64,000 nucleotides of DNA from Apoda limacodes (GCA_946406115.1 OX291544.1:496001-560000), one strand, 5' to 3'. Numbered from the stretch's first letter, positions 22,495 to 34,384 are shown. The notes: generated from the letters alone by a model not told the origin. Translations and numbers: made by a program.

Positions 22495-24137
22495 TTAATA
22501 ATAATAATAATAATAATAATATACTTTATTGCGCATATAGAAAACAAAACAATTAAACAATAAAAGTAATAACAAATTGGCGGTCTTATCGCTAATAAGC
22601 GATCTCTTCCAGACAACCTTTGGGTAGAGGAGACTTTATAAAATTATTGAGTAGAATGTGCTAACTGAAACTTTACAATATAAGTATACATTTATAGCAA
22701 TAGCTAAATTTATATACATATGAATAATAAATAATACTAATACGTACAAAAAAAAAATATATAAATATCAAATACATAACAAAACTTAAAAATAAATACA
22801 CAAACTACATACATCTTAAATAATATAGATGAATAAACAGTGTTGATGAGACAGCTTAAATTTTTAAGTAATGTGTGATTACGAGATTTTTAAATATTCT
22901 TAAAGTTTGTGCTTTTTTGACATCAAAGGGTAAACTATTCCATAGCCTTATGGCTGTGACAGTGAATGAGTCATTATATGCTTGCGAATAATGTGTTGGG
23001 GTTTTCAGCATCATGTTTGTAGTGGCGCGATGAGCTGTAGACCCTATAAAATTGAAACGCTCTTTCAAGTATAACGGAGTAGACGGATTGAACAGTACGT
23101 TGTAAAGTAGAAACAGAAAATGAGTATTCCGGCGAAGGCGAATTGGGAGCCACTTGAGTTTTAATCGAAATTCGGATATATGATCATATTTACGTAAACC
23201 AAATATGCATCTAATACATAGGTTCCGGAGTCGCTCAAGCTTATTTAATTGCTCCTCAGTAAGGTCAAGATAGCTAGCATCCGCATAATCAAGGACAGGT
23301 AGCAGTAGTGATTTAGCCAGTGCAATTTTAGTGGCAATGGGCAAGAAGTTACGCAATCTGCTTATGGATTTAGCTGTAGCAAATATTTTTCTGCTAACTT
23401 CTTTTAATTGTGGTTCCCACGAAAATGTCTGGTCTATGATGATGCCCAAGTTTTTTACAGCCTCGCTATATGGAATGACTGTTCCATTAATACTCACTTT
23501 AGGAAGATTTTGTAAATTAATCTTAGATATCATTCTTGAAGTACCCATAATGATAAGTTGCGATTTATTTGGATTTACGTTTAGACCGTAAGAGGTACTC
23601 CAACCCATAATGCGAGCAAGATCGTTATTTATAATCGCAACTGCACTTTTTAGTTCACTAACTGGAGCCTGAGTATATATTTGAAGATCGTCTGCATATA
23701 GATGGTAGAGAGAAGATAAATTAGATGTTATATTATTAATGAAAATAGCAAAGAGAAGTGGAGACAACACGCCACCTTGCGGGACACCAGCATTGGTGTA
23801 GCACCAAGTGGAGAAGGAATCATCAACCTTGATCCGCTGCCGGCGTCCACGCAAGTAACTTTGAAACCAGTCGATTGCTGTTGGAGATATGTTAAGAGAA
23901 CTTAAAAGTGAAAGTAGTATATCAAAGTTAACAGTGTTAAAGGCGTTGCTAAAATCTAATAGTGTTAGCACTGTGACTTTTCTGTTTTCTATACCGATAC
24001 GAATGTCATCAGAGATTTTGACAAGTGCAGTAACCGTACTATGTCCAGGACGAAAACCTGATTCAAAGGGATTTAGTAAGTTATTTTTAGTGAGGAAATG
24101 ACACAGCTGTTCATGAACAAGATGTTCAAGAACTTTA
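22495..24137 (-). mobile_element. LINE A2: second, shorter copy of LINE A
   Basis: Minus strand. The 3' end is an (AAT)n tract at 22497-22520. From there to about 24137 it is nearly identical to 438-2110 of A1, with only scattered substitutions. At 24137 homology stops mid-RT (LPFLSKVLERL region), the signature of a 5' truncation. Such similarity between two copies in one window implies recent activity of this family. Confidence 0.9.
22856..24137 (-). pseudogene. LINE A2 ORF2 C-terminal fragment
   Basis: An uninterrupted frame from LSKVLEHLVHEQL through LLDFSNAFNTVNF, GVPQGGVLSPLLF and YADDLQIY to the C-terminal RIFKNLVITHYLKI and stop. The 441-residue open frame begins at 24181, but its first ~15 residues (MSYPYSGKK...) are flanking sequence. 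The catalytic YADD is intact, yet the fingers start and endonuclease are missing, so it is a 5'-truncated pseudogene rather than a working gene. Confidence 0.88.
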
Positions 24138-24139
24138 GA

Positions 24140-24790
24140 TAATGATGATAATATTTTTTTGCCAGAATATGGGTATGACATTGATCTTATATTGGTACTA
24201 CAGAGACACCCAACATATCCTACCTACATTCAGCTGTGTAAAACTTATATTTTAAATACAATTGATTGAAGTTAGTTATGTATGTATACTAATGTTAAAT
24301 AATTTAGTTATAAATTTTTAAACGTTTTATGCTGACATACATTTAAATATGTTCCTATTCACAATTAATACATACATTTGAACCGAATTTGTAAAATAAT
24401 AATGGATAGGTCAAAATTTACAATATTAATAAATTTATTCTGAAAAATATCAATATTCAACAATTAAGATAATCATACTAACATAATTAAAATAATTTAA
24501 ATCCAATAATCAATTGTCATTAACTTAATAACAAAAATAATCTAAATGTCATGTTAGATATGTTATATAAGTAGTTTAAGTTTTCTTAATATCTTCTGTA
24601 ACATTATTAAATGTTTGTATGGCCATACAAAAGGAGTTTTTTTGGTACAATATAAGTGTTTGTGATGGAGTGTACAAACGTACAAACGATTTCCGTGCTT
24701 ACTATTGCGACCTGTTATATCCTTTCACATTTTAAAAATGACTGTATTTTGATATACAAAGAGGCATATTTTAAAAAGACAGGGAATTGG
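24140..24790. other. AT-rich gene-free stretch
   Basis: Nothing recognised on either strand. Confidence 0.5.
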
Positions 24791-24792
24791 TA

Positions 24793-24915
24793 GAATAATA
24801 ATTATAATAATGTTCTTTATTGCATCAAAATAATAATTTTACAAATAGAGAAAAACAAAAGGCGATCTTATCGCTTTAAAGCGATCTCTTCCAGATAACT
24901 TTCTAAGTAACTTGC
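24793..24915 (-). mobile_element. LINE 3'-end fragment, A-like tail
   Basis: The segment carries ATTATAATAATGTTCTTTATTG, then AGGCGATCTTATCGCTTTAAAGCGATCTCT and TCCAGATAAC, matching the layout of the A1/A2 3' UTR (AATAAT tract, CTTTATTGCGC, TATCGCTAATGAGCGATCTC, TTCCAGACAACC). It is a different subfamily, truncated after ~120 bp. Confidence 0.7.
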
Positions 24916-25299
24916 GCCGCACATCGATCTAACACATTTTTTTTGGGATTTGAATACTTTGTCTACGTCAACGGAATTTCCATGTTACAATGTAGCATTC
25001 TATGTAAGTACCATTAACAACAATTTTGTTAGGAATAATGAATACGTATCAAATTCTAGTCCAGATTGGAAACCTAATATGTATAAAGTATAAAGAACTT
25101 ATACATTATAATATTGCAGGGACCAGCAACACAACACAAAAACGTATATCAACAAAAGTAAAATATTTATAGAATCAGGCGTTACTTTGCGGAGGTTCAT
25201 TTTGCATTATTATGATAAAATTTTATTACCTTGCAAATTCGCTAAAAACAATTCAGTAGCACTTACGTACGGAAACCGAAAAAGTACCACAAGAATGAA

Positions 25300-27330
25300 A
25301 AATCTGACTACATAAATAGTAAAATAAAAAACTCTAAAAACAAAGTAAAAAACATTTGGGAAATGATCAATAGAGATAGCTGGCAAAATAAAGCTGAGAC
25401 ACGAATTTAGTTCATTGAAAGTTAATAATAGCATAATTACTTCCAAAAAAGATATTGTGTCAATATTTAACAATTTTTTTGCCAATATACCGATTATACT
25501 ACTCAAGCTCATAATAAATCTCCTAGTACTAGAACCGCTGAAGCATTATCAAAGGATTGTGTTCCATGTTGTAAACAGACTTTTATATTTAACAAAATAG
25601 CCCCAAATGATGTCATAAAAGCTTTAAGCTCTTTAAAATCAAAAAATCTGAAGATTTATGGGGAATGTCAACAAAAATTGTTGATTCTATAATAACAGAA
25701 ATTGCTTCGTATTTAGTTCTCATTTTCAATAAATGCATTGACGAAGGGTCGTTCCCTAATTTAATGAAATTTAGTTTTTTAAATCAGGAGATCAAAAGGA
25801 ATCCAGCAATTAAAGATCGGTGCTCATATTGCCAATATCAAGTAAAATTTTATAGGTCATAATGCTTAATCAATTGATAATGTATTTTAATAAAAATGAT
25901 GTAGTCACAGAAAACAGTTACAATAACTCGCGCCAAACATATTTATAGCATGTGGGTCACAAGACGCCCTAGGTATCTTTTGAATTTGATTGTGTGGATC
26001 ACTGAACTCTTCTGCTAAAATTAAAACATTATAGTGTTACAGGCAGTGCTTTGGAATAAATTGAATCCTATCTACAAAACAGAATGCAGACCGTTGATGT
26101 TAACGGCCCTTAGGATCATGTGTCAACACAGGGGTACATGGATCTATACTTGGTCCATTTTTTGTTTTTTTTGTCAATGATTTGCCAATATGAATGAATA
26201 CGATGGTGAAATGGTGTTATATGCAGATGATACATCTTTAATCTTTAAAACAAAAAGACACTGCCAAAGCTTAGATAACATCCAAGCAGTTCTAAATAAA
26301 GTGTTTAATGGGTTTACAAGTAATAATCTCCTATCAAATACTAATAAGACAAAGTGTATTAAGTTAACACTGCCAAATGTAAGGCCTACAGATGCAAACG
26401 TAGTTTTTGAAAACAAAAGTATAGATATTGTTAGTGACAGAAAATTCTTAGGGGTTACTGTTGACAACAAAAGTATAGATATTGTTAGTGATACAGTTTT
26501 CTTAGGGGTTACTATTGACAACAAAAGTATAGATATTGTTAGTGATACAGTTTTCTTAGGGGTTACTATTGACAACAAAAGTATAGATATTGTTAGTGAT
26601 ACAGTTTTCTTAGGGGTTACTATTGACAACAAAAGTATAGATATTGTTAGTGATACAGTTTTCTTAGGGGTTACTATTGACAACAAAAGTATAGATATTG
26701 TTAGTGATACAGTTTTCTTAGGGGTTACTATTGACAACAAAAGTATAGATATTGTTAGTGATACAGTTTTCTTAGGGGTTACTATTGACAACAAAAGTAT
26801 AGATATTGTTAGTGATACAGTTTTCTTATGGGTTACTATTGACAATAAACTTTACTAATAAATTCAGTTATGTATGATTTTATATGCAGCCAAAAAAATT
26901 AAGTTGTTCGCGGATGAGGCTACAGCAAAATTAGTATATTTTTGTTACCTTCATCATAGCATAATATCGTACGGCATCATTTTATGGGGTACAGAGATCT
27001 ATTTATAAAATGGGTTTGAGACAATCTTTGAGACAAAAATTCAAAAATAATAAAATGCTAACTGTATCGTGTAAATGTATATTCGAAAATATAAAATATG
27101 TAATAAGAATTGAGTAAACATACAAGTGTTTACTTAAGACGTAAACATAAACTTGCTCTACCTAAACTAAGTCATTTCCTGGCAACTGTATACGTTTTTA
27201 CAACAAAATCCCTGAATTTTTTTAAGTTCGCCCGAAATTATTTAAAACTTACATTAAAACGGACACTTTGCAAAAAGGTTATTATACTGCGCCCTAGGTA
27301 CTTGAATATGCAGTTTTCTGCTTGCTTCTA
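25300..27330 (+). pseudogene. LINE C3: degenerate RT with internal 54-bp repeat expansion
   Basis: A plus-strand relic of a Jockey/CR1-like element. Pieces in order across frameshifts are KVNNSIITSKKDIVSIFNNF (25415), DLWGMSTKIVDSIITEIASY with FNKCIDEGSFPNLMKFS (25655-25790), a decayed middle, then YADDTSLIF at about 26219-26245 and NTNKTKCIKLTLPN. The next block, NKSIDIVSDxxFLGVT(V/I)D, is expanded eightfold in frame (26413-26844) before the frame stops at about 26857. The post-RT segment (KLVYFCYLHHSIISYGIILWG) continues to about 27330. The long stretch of stops elsewhere shows it is dead despite the neat repeat. Confidence 0.8.
26413..26844. repeat. 54-bp tandem repeat x8 inside LINE C3
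   Basis: Eight head-to-tail units of exactly 54 bp (18 codons). Unit 1 differs (GACAGAAAATTC, encoding DRKF), units 2-7 are essentially identical, and unit 8 has one change (G to T, giving LWVT). The ends sit on a short repeated AACAAAA/ACAATAAA word, a likely slippage or unequal-exchange point. The uniformity implies recent expansion. Confidence 0.97.
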
Positions 27331-27334
27331 GATT

Positions 27335-28000
27335 TCACTGTCCTATTGCAAAACAACATGGCTTTCTACATTCTTTAACTAGCAAATTACTGTATTTGTT
27401 TTAAGATATCTGTTAAAACATCGCTTTAAAAAATTAGCGGCCGAACCTCTCGTTTTTCTATTTTTAATTCATAACTCATTATCAACTTGTAGCGGGAACA
27501 TAATTTATTTCATGAAATGTTAAGTAACTATAAAGCTAGAAAATTACTGTAATAGAATTTTTATGTCTTATGTAATGTAGCTGTAATTAATTATTTTCCA
27601 CTTTTTACGCAAAGCTTTACGTCTATCTATAATAAATTTTAGCCACTGAAAAATAAGCACTTTTTGAGATTAACAATGTCGATTTCAGCTTAACGCCTAT
27701 AAAGCAAATGTATATGCGCGTTGGGGGCCCTCCACTATTTATATTTTTTTATGCCAAACTGAGCCACGAACGATTGTAATTTTTATTATTGACTTTTACA
27801 TATTTTTGTGTAACTCTTTTTATTTTATCCAGACGAACCTACCAAACTGATGTATTCTCTGTTTTTTTAACACACGTATTATTATCACGTATATACACGT
27901 AGTTTAGTTTATTTTTTGTTTGTGACGAATATATGTGATTTTTTTGGAAAATCATATACTGTAAATAAAAGAATTACAATTGAAATTAACTATGAAAAAA
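27335..28000. other. AT-rich spacer
   Basis: No gene or clear repeat seen. Confidence 0.45.
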
Positions 28001-28059
28001 CTCTACTCGCTACAGTAGTGTCGGTTTTTGAACACAGATCAAAGGGCTGGGGCCTGAGG

Positions 28060-28310
28060 GTCAAGCCGTTTGGAAGTTATGTGAAAAAGATAAGTACGGA
28101 AAGATAATTCTTGATACCCGTTGTCCTGTTTTCCGTTTTCCCGGAGAAATGAAGCGCTTACCCGCGGTAAAAAGTAGTCTATGTTCATCAGCGATAATGT
28201 CGGCTCCTAATGGTAAAAAAAATATTTCAAATCGGTCCAGTAGTTTCAGAGCCTATTCAATACAAACAAACAAACAATCAAATCTTTCCTCTTTTCTCTC
28301 TCTTTAGACA
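28060..28310. mobile_element. Dispersed non-coding repeat fragment
   Basis: The sequence AATCGGTCCAGTAGTTTCAG followed by AGCCTATTCA and an ACAAACAAACAAACAA run is a block I recall from many lepidopteran intron repeats (probably the tail of a degraded autonomous element). No protein signal is present. Confidence 0.45.
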
Positions 28311-28529
28311 TTTGAACCCAATCACACTCCAACAATGAATTTTACTTCCGCCGCGTTCTCGTAATCAGCGACCCCAAAAACCATACAATACTTATTTTTG
28401 ATTTTCAGACTTGGTCACAAAATGTCAAAAATCCTTAAATTCTTGTTTACTCATTTATCGATAGGAAGTAGTTAGGTTGAAAAATACTAAATACCCATCT
28501 AGTTTGGATGCAAAGATGACCCGGTTAAA

Positions 28530-28640
28530 GCTGTCGGAAGTAGTTGGGCGCGGGCAGCATTTGACCAATCTTTGTACAAACATATGGAGGGAGGCCTATA
28601 TTTAGCAGTAGACGTCCCCTGGCTGAGAAGAAGAAGAAGG
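28530..28640 (+). mobile_element. Probable RTE-type 3' tail with (GAA)n end
   Basis: The block ATGGAGGGAGGCCTATATTT plus AGCAGTAGACGTCCCCTGGC and TGAGAAGAAGAAGAAGG resembles the short 3' ends of lepidopteran RTE elements, which finish in a simple trinucleotide repeat after GCTGA/GGCTGA. Only the tail is present. Confidence 0.5.
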
Positions 28641-29080
28641 TTAAAAATAATGGATTTTCATATAAACTTTTTCATATAAAACCCACCCCACCCCACATCA
28701 TTATGCCAAATTTCATCTGAATCGGATGCACTGGTGTGACGCGGCGTGAAAGAGTAAGTGATTTTTTTAATACCAATTTACAACCCCTTTTTATCCCCTT
28801 AAGGACTGATTTTTCAAAAACAGTGAAACACGTCCTTCTTAGTTTTTAACCGAAAGGCCATATACCAATTTTCATCCATTTAACTTAAAAAATGACATTT
28901 TCATATAAACTTTGGACCCCCGTTTCACACATTTAGGGGGTGAATTTTGAAAAATCCTTTCTTAGTGCGGCCCTATACCTGATAATGAACCTATGTGCCA
29001 AATTTGGAATCTCTAGACCCAGCGTATCGGCTGTGCGTTGATATGTCAGTCAGTCAGTTTCTTCTTTTATATATTTAGAT
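28640..29080. mobile_element. Dispersed non-coding repeat fragment
   Basis: Contains ATGCCAAATTTCATCTGAAT with CGGATG, a 'CATATAAACTTT..ACCCC' block occurring twice (about 28660 and 28895), and a GTCAGTCAGTCAGTTTCTTC end. These are landmarks of a family repeated through lepidopteran introns. No coding. Confidence 0.45.
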
Positions 29081-29084
29081 CTAG

Positions 29085-30258
29085 AGTCAGATCATTGTGG
29101 ACAGTTAGTGGTTTTAGAAAGAAAGAGTAGTACTACTAAAAAGGAAATTAAATTAATACCAATAACAACTAAACGAATTGAATCATTTACATTTAACTTA
29201 TTACATAAACTTCCAGATTTGCCTTATAATGGCGACCCAAATGATATGTACAATACTGTTCTTAACACTATTACTACACAATATAATAAAATATTTACTG
29301 CAAAAAAGAAACTTATTTCTAGTCGCTTTAGTTTTAGTGAATGGGCTACCCCAGGTATTTATAAAAGTAGGGGTCAGCTGTATGAATTATATAAAGAAAG
29401 AACGTATAATAATAGCCAAATATTTAGGGAATATGTAAAAAAAATACTCAAAAACATTTAAAAAGGCCTGTCTAACTGTCTTGTTGCAAAATCAATTCAC
29501 CTCAGACTTAAAGTAAAAAAATATCAAAATAAAAACTACGTGGAACAAAATAAATAGTGAAATTGTAGATGATACTAGTTTTAAAACAAATTGTTAGGTA
29601 GCAGATGCCTTATATTTTTTTTAGCAATATTCTATTCAAAACAACTGAACATCTTAACTCAAGTCCAATTTTAGCAGAAAAAATAATAAAATCTAATGTT
29701 CCTGAATGTAAAGTTCCCTTTGTATTTAATAACATTAGTCCTACGGATATCATAAATACATTTAAAACATTAGAAATAAAAAATACCACAGACCTTTGGA
29801 GACTTTCTGTAAAAACTATAAACTCAATAATTTATGTTATAGCACAACCCTTAGCCATAATTTTAATAGTTGTGTTGATAGTGTTTTGTTTCCTGATGAG
29901 ATGAAACTTAGCAAAGTTATACCTCTTTTAAAATCAGGTAGTTCAACAGATCCCAATAATTTTCGGCCTTTTTCAATACTACCTGTACTCAGTAAAGTTT
30001 TTGAAAAAATCATACTTTGTCAAATGTTAAGCCATTTCTGTATTAATGACCTACTTAGTAGTAAACAGTTTAGCTTTAGGAAAGGCCGTTCCACAACCGA
30101 TGCAGGAGTGACACTATTAAAAAATATATATAACGCCTGGGAGGATTCGCATAATGCTCTTGGAGTGTTTTGTGATTTATCTAAGGAATTTGACTGTGTC
30201 GAGCATGAACATCTCATCAGGAAGCTACATCACTATGGTATTAGAGGTCTAAAAAAAT
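29085..30258 (+). pseudogene. LINE J1: endonuclease tail to mid-RT fragment
   Basis: A plus-strand fragment cut at both ends. It starts in the endonuclease tail (ESDHCGQLVV, the SDH box), continues through the linker (FSFSEWATPGIYKSRGQLYE), an NNISPTDIINTFKTLEIKNT region, then RT fingers KLSKVIPLLKSGSSTDPNNF and LPVLSKVFEKII. GFRKGRSTTDA follows (here read SFRKGRSTTDA), then DLSKEFDCVEHEHLIRKLHH, where the usual Ala before FD is Glu. It stops just before GVPQG at about 30258. The frame shifts at least twice (near 29460 and 29870). It is a Jockey-like relative of family C. Confidence 0.8.
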
Positions 30259-30489
30259 GGCGATGTAAAATCAGCGAAATTGAAAAAAAAAACACCGAAA
30301 TTTGTTACTTTTTTGTTCCTAATTTTAACCGATCGCAAAAAATTGGCAATAACGCTAACTTTTCATTAAGATAGCGTCGAAATCACTGGATGTAGACTGA
30401 TCGATCAAACAAATAGGGATCAATTTGATGCTGAAAGATGCTAAGGAAAAAAACTTTTAAAAATAAAAATAGTTTTTTTTTATTTATGC

Positions 30490-30800
30490 CAAAATAAAAC
30501 AATTTCCACGCTAGTTTAACTCTTGACTTTTCCGTGGGAAAACTATAGTGAAAATTTGTTGCTGCTCGTACTGCAGCTTGTTTTAGCATAGAGGGTCAGC
30601 AACAAAATAAAAACCGGAAGTCAAGAGGAGTTGGAGATCGGTTGACAAAAAACCGGCCGCGCTAGCTTAACTAACGATTTTCCCGTAAAAAAACTATTGT
30701 AAAAATTTGTTGCTGCTCATACCGCAGCTTGTTTTAGCACAGAGAGTTAGTAACAAAACTAAAACAATGGAAGAAAAGAGAAGTTGGAGATCGGTTTATG
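30490..30800. repeat. ~151-bp tandem duplication, diverged
   Basis: Two copies at about 30490-30640 and 30642-30800 share TTGTTGCTGCTC, GCAGCTTGTTTTAGCA and GTTGGAGATCGGTT at a 151-bp offset, with scattered differences. Confidence 0.75.
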
Positions 30801-30904
30801 AACAAACCTGCTACGATAACAGAATTCGGCGATTATTTTAAGTTACATTATACGAGGCATACATTAAAAATATGTGTTTTGGTTTGTTTTAAGCCCGACA
30901 TTCC

Positions 30905-31140
30905 GGCGACCTAGCGCGACATGACACAGAAGACCGCGTGTAACGTGCGACGTATGTTATAAAGATGTGTTATGGTTAGTTCTGAGCTCAACAGTCCTTG
31001 CGACCCCGCGCGACACGATACAGAAGACTGCGTGTAACGTATGTTGTAAAGATATGTTTTGTTTGATTCCGAGCCGTCGTCCCCGAGACCCCACGACGAC
31101 ACGAGACAGAAGACTGCGTGTAACGTATGCGCGCCGCCGG
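30905..31140. repeat. ~90-bp repeat, three diverged copies
   Basis: The word CAGAAGACTGCGTGTAACGT (first copy with C) recurs at about 30926, 31021 and 31106, each preceded by CGACACGA-like sequence and followed by TATGTT/TATGCG. The overlapping open frames on both strands are by-products of this GC-rich repeat. Confidence 0.75.
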
Positions 31141-31270
31141 TCGCTCCCACGCCCCGCATTCCAAGAACTCAAATTTCTTTTATTGCTTTTAAATGGAGAA
31201 TCGTTTTAAATCGACCCTCTATAAGTTTCCTTGTTTGATCTGTATCTGATCTCTTTATAGTGTCAACGCG

Positions 31271-31320
31271 GTCGGCGTTGGTCGGCGTTGGTCGGCGTTG
31301 GTCGGCGTTGGTCGGCGTTG
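31271..31320. repeat. 10-bp repeat GTCGGCGTTG x5
   Basis: Five perfect head-to-tail copies; an isolated GTCGGCGTTGG also occurs near 31389. Confidence 0.97.
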
Positions 31321-31689
31321 GTCATTTCGAGTGGGAAAGTTGAGCTTTTTGTTTCTTTTTATTTTGTGTTTATTTAATATCGGTTCGTCGGCGTTGGTTT
31401 CACAAGCGAACGCGGATTACAATCAGTTATCACATTAAGGTCGACTCGCATTAGAGCCAGCGGGTTTCGCTTTTCTGTTATTCCTTATTCGGAGCCGATC
31501 GTGTAGTTTTTAATCTATCGCGCGGAAGTTTGTATGGGATTCCGTCATTTTTAAAGCTAAATGCATAAAATTCGTATTTAGCCTTAAAGTTAAAAATCAG
31601 AATTTATGTGTTTCTTCGTTAGAGGAAAAACATCAACTGAAAAGCAAAATAGGGGATACAAATTTGCATGAGTATTTTTTTTTGTAGTA

Positions 31690-32098
31690 GGTATTTTTGT
31701 TTTTACAAACACTTTTGAACTTTTAAAGTTATTGAAAAATACTATTGTTGGAAACATAAAGTTCACAATGTAGCTTCCTACCGAGAAAAATCCGAAAAGT
31801 AACTCGATAGTTACTCGTTTAATAAATAAAAATATTTAACAACATAACTAGTACACAACAAAATAAAATACAAATATAATTAATCAATTCATACAAACAA
31901 AACATCAATGTTTCAAATAAATATAATAATAATACCGAACCATATAATCACAGAATTTAAACATATTAAATTTATTGTTATTTTAGGAGATACAATTTTA
32001 CAATATTTTTATTTTAATTTGGTTTACCTTTAATTAAGCCTGTAATTGAGCATCTTCAGTCCTATGTTTGTTTTATTTATCATTTATAGTATATTTTT
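31690..32098 (-). mobile_element. LINE C2: 3'-end fragment of family C
   Basis: Matches the C1 3' region in order: a TACCGAGAA(A)AATCCG(A/G) block, AACTCGATAGTTACTC, then ATTTTAATTTGGTTTACCT, CCGTAATTGAGCATC (here CTGTAATTGAGCATC) and TTCAGTCC. It ends at about 32095, where the 49-bp array begins. No complete reading frame. Confidence 0.75.
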
Positions 32099-32100
32099 TA

Positions 32101-32492
32101 GTAGGTACCTACTGCAGCGGGCGGGGGTGTAGTGCTGCGTTTTGTAATAGTAGGTACCTACTGCAGCGGGCGGGGGTGTAGTGCTGCGTTTTGTAATAGT
32201 AGGTACCTACTGCAGCGGGCGGGGGTGTAGTGCTGCGTTTTGTAATAGTAGGTACCTACTGCAGCGGGCGGGGGTGTAGTGCTGCGTTTTGTAATAGTAG
32301 GTACCTACTGCAGCGGGCGGGGGTGTAGTGCTGCGTTTTGTAATAGTAGGTACCTACTGCAGCGGGCGGGGGTGTAGTGCTGCGTTTTGTAATAGTAGGT
32401 ACCTACTGCAGCGGGCGGGGGTGTAGTGCTGCGTTTTGTAATAGTAGGTACCTACTGCAGCGGGCGGGGGTGTAGTGCTGCGTTTTGTAGTA
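32101..32492. repeat. 49-bp minisatellite, 8 copies
   Basis: The unit starts GTAGGTACCTACTGCAGCGG and ends TGCTGCGTTTTGTAATA, with eight copies at exact 49-bp steps and almost no variation. Each unit contains the palindrome TAGGTACCTA and a GGGCGGGGGTG box. The GC-rich units contrast with AT-rich flanks. The array begins exactly where LINE C2 stops. Confidence 0.97.
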
Positions 32493-32865
32493 GGTGTAGC
32501 TGTGTTTCTATTATATTTTACCTTTAGGTACGGGAACGTACTGCTATTGAAACTAGGTAAATTAGGGAGATCTTTGATATTTCTATGTTGTTTTCTTACC
32601 TGAATCGATTCGCATGGTACAGATCTTACCGTATTTGACAATTCCTAAACAAATACAAGTTATCTCTTATCGGTTTACATCGGCATCCTTGTTTGGCCCA
32701 TCATCGGGTCGCTCGAGTCATACAATTAGTTTAACATACAAAGTATCAGACCTTTTTTAGCTATTTGACACAGGAGTGTCTGACGTTGACTCTACTGGCT
32801 ATGCAGAGCCATTCTATGATACCTTAGGGCTCACTGGTAAAAGACAGAAATCGGTCCTACAAATT

Positions 32866-33185
32866 TATTTACACTTTCCTGGTCTATATTATTTACACTT
32901 TCCTGGTCTATATTATTTACACTTTCCTGGTCTATATTATTTACACTTTTCCTGGTCTATATTATTTACACTTTCCTGGTCTATATTATTTACACTTTCC
33001 TGGTCTATATTATTTACACTGTCCTGGTCTATATTATTTACACTTTCCTGGTCTATATTATTTACACTTTCCTGGTCTATATTATTTACACTTTCCTGGT
33101 CTATATTATTAACACTTTCCTGGTCTATATTATTTACACTTTTCCTGGTCTATATTATTTACACTTTTCCTGGTCTATATTTAAC
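32866..33185. repeat. 24/25-bp minisatellite, ~13 copies
   Basis: The unit TATTTACACTTTCCTGGTCT plus ATAT repeats with a 24-bp step, or 25 bp where an extra T occurs in CTTTTCC. A 166-codon open frame runs through it only because 24 is a multiple of three, and the extra Ts switch its peptide from YLHFPGLY to FTLSWSIL. There is no evidence of a gene. Confidence 0.95.
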
Positions 33186-33302
33186 ACTTAAATGTTATCT
33201 TCTGGAAAAAAGGAACTATCCTGACTTTCCGATTGTTTTTATTCAAAAACACACTTTGAAGTATTTACTGCGATAAGACGTTCCTAGCGTTTCTTCAACA
33301 TT

Positions 33303-33370
33303 TTTTTTTAATACCACTAAGGTGGCACACAAGCACACGGTCCGCCTGATGGAAAGCGGTCACGGTTATA
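33303..33370 (-). mobile_element. LINE B-type 3' tail fragment
   Basis: A poly(T), then ATACCACTAAGGTGGCACAC and CGGTCCGCCTGATGGAAAGC, matches the 3' terminus of LINE B1 (6288-6360) on the same strand. Only the last ~70 bp is present. It could equally be the tail of a SINE that shares this terminus. Confidence 0.65.
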
Positions 33371-33654
33371 ATATTACAAAAAACACTTAAAAGAAATAGA
33401 CATATATTTTAGCTCGTTAAATAACCATTAAGAAAATAATTTTACACATCTGATTTTTTCTCATTAACTTTTAAATGGTGACAAGCGGTCTCACAGGCCG
33501 AGCGCCGTTAGTGAAACGTCATTTCACCCCCTTCCTCTTGCTGTTTTTGTTTAAGAGCCTGAGTAACTTCGGCTATAGTTGTTTCTACGCCGTAGACAGG
33601 GAAAACTGCGTCGCACAGGCCCAAATCGGTAAGTTATATCGATGTAAAGTTTGA

Positions 33655-33700
33655 CAGCGGCCTCTCAGACCCTATGTCACCCCTAATGTAACTTTTTACG
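33655..33700. repeat. Lone diverged copy of the 81-bp repeat core
   Basis: AGCGGCCTCTCAGACCCTAT followed by GTCACC and a GTAAC resembles the AGTGGCCTCTCAGACCGCTC / GTCACCAGTTACGTTAC core of the array at 34380-35100, ~700 bp away. Confidence 0.55.
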
Positions 33701-33974
33701 TAATTTTGCTGTAATGTTTATTCGTATTTTTACAGCTATTACTTGCGTTTTATAATTATGGACCACCAAAAAGAAACGTAGGTAGTCAGGAGCCAGGAAT
33801 GAAGTGCCAAGAGTTACTAGAGTAAACAGTGTTCAAGAGTCACGAATCGATTTGACGCGTTTTTTGGGATCTGATCTACCACCTGAACCACAAAACCCGA
33901 GAAAAGGCCAAAAACACGAAAAGCCTGTGCCAGTTGTCCTCCTAAGTTGAATCGCAAATTTATTTACCAATTTA

Positions 33975-34110
33975 ATCGTGTGTAAAACGTGTGCTTGCAG
34001 TGTGCAAAACATGTGTGCTTGCAGTGTGCAAAATACGTGTGCTTGCAGTGTGCAAAACACGTGTGCTAGCAGTGTGCAAAACACGTGTGCTTGCAGTGTG
34101 CAAAACAATT
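33975..34110. repeat. 24-bp minisatellite, ~5.5 copies
   Basis: The unit GTGTGCTTGCAGTGTGCAAA plus ACAC repeats from about 33979. Variants are AACATG, ATACGT and a GCTAGC. Open frames on both strands across it are repeat artefacts. Confidence 0.95.
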
Positions 34111-34384
34111 ATGCCCTGACTGCATTGGAATTTGGTATTTTAAAAATTCCAAAATTTTACCTTTGAAATTTTCGTGCATTATTTATTTTTTATCTGATTA
34201 GTATCTTAATCAATCTTGATTTAAAAAAATTTAGATAGTAATGGTTGATCTCATCTCTAGTTTTTTGAATTGTAAAGACGACATACCTTGTAATGGTTAG
34301 TTCCTAAATAAAAATTATATTTGGATTATTTTTGTTTTTATTTTATCCTTTAATATGTTATTAAACTGTTTTTAAACACCGCCG

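Noticed and set aside
26174..26845. 223-codon minus-strand open frame with an 18-residue repeat
   Set aside because: Shadow of the 54-bp repeat; the real coding ancestry (RT with YADD) is on the plus strand.
31266..31325. Telomere-like or regulatory repeat
   Set aside because: GTCGGCGTTG x5 is not the insect TTAGG telomere repeat and shows no link to a gene.
32776..33276. 166-codon open frame with YLHFPGLY repeats
   Set aside because: Generated by a 24-bp minisatellite; no domain or gene structure on either side.
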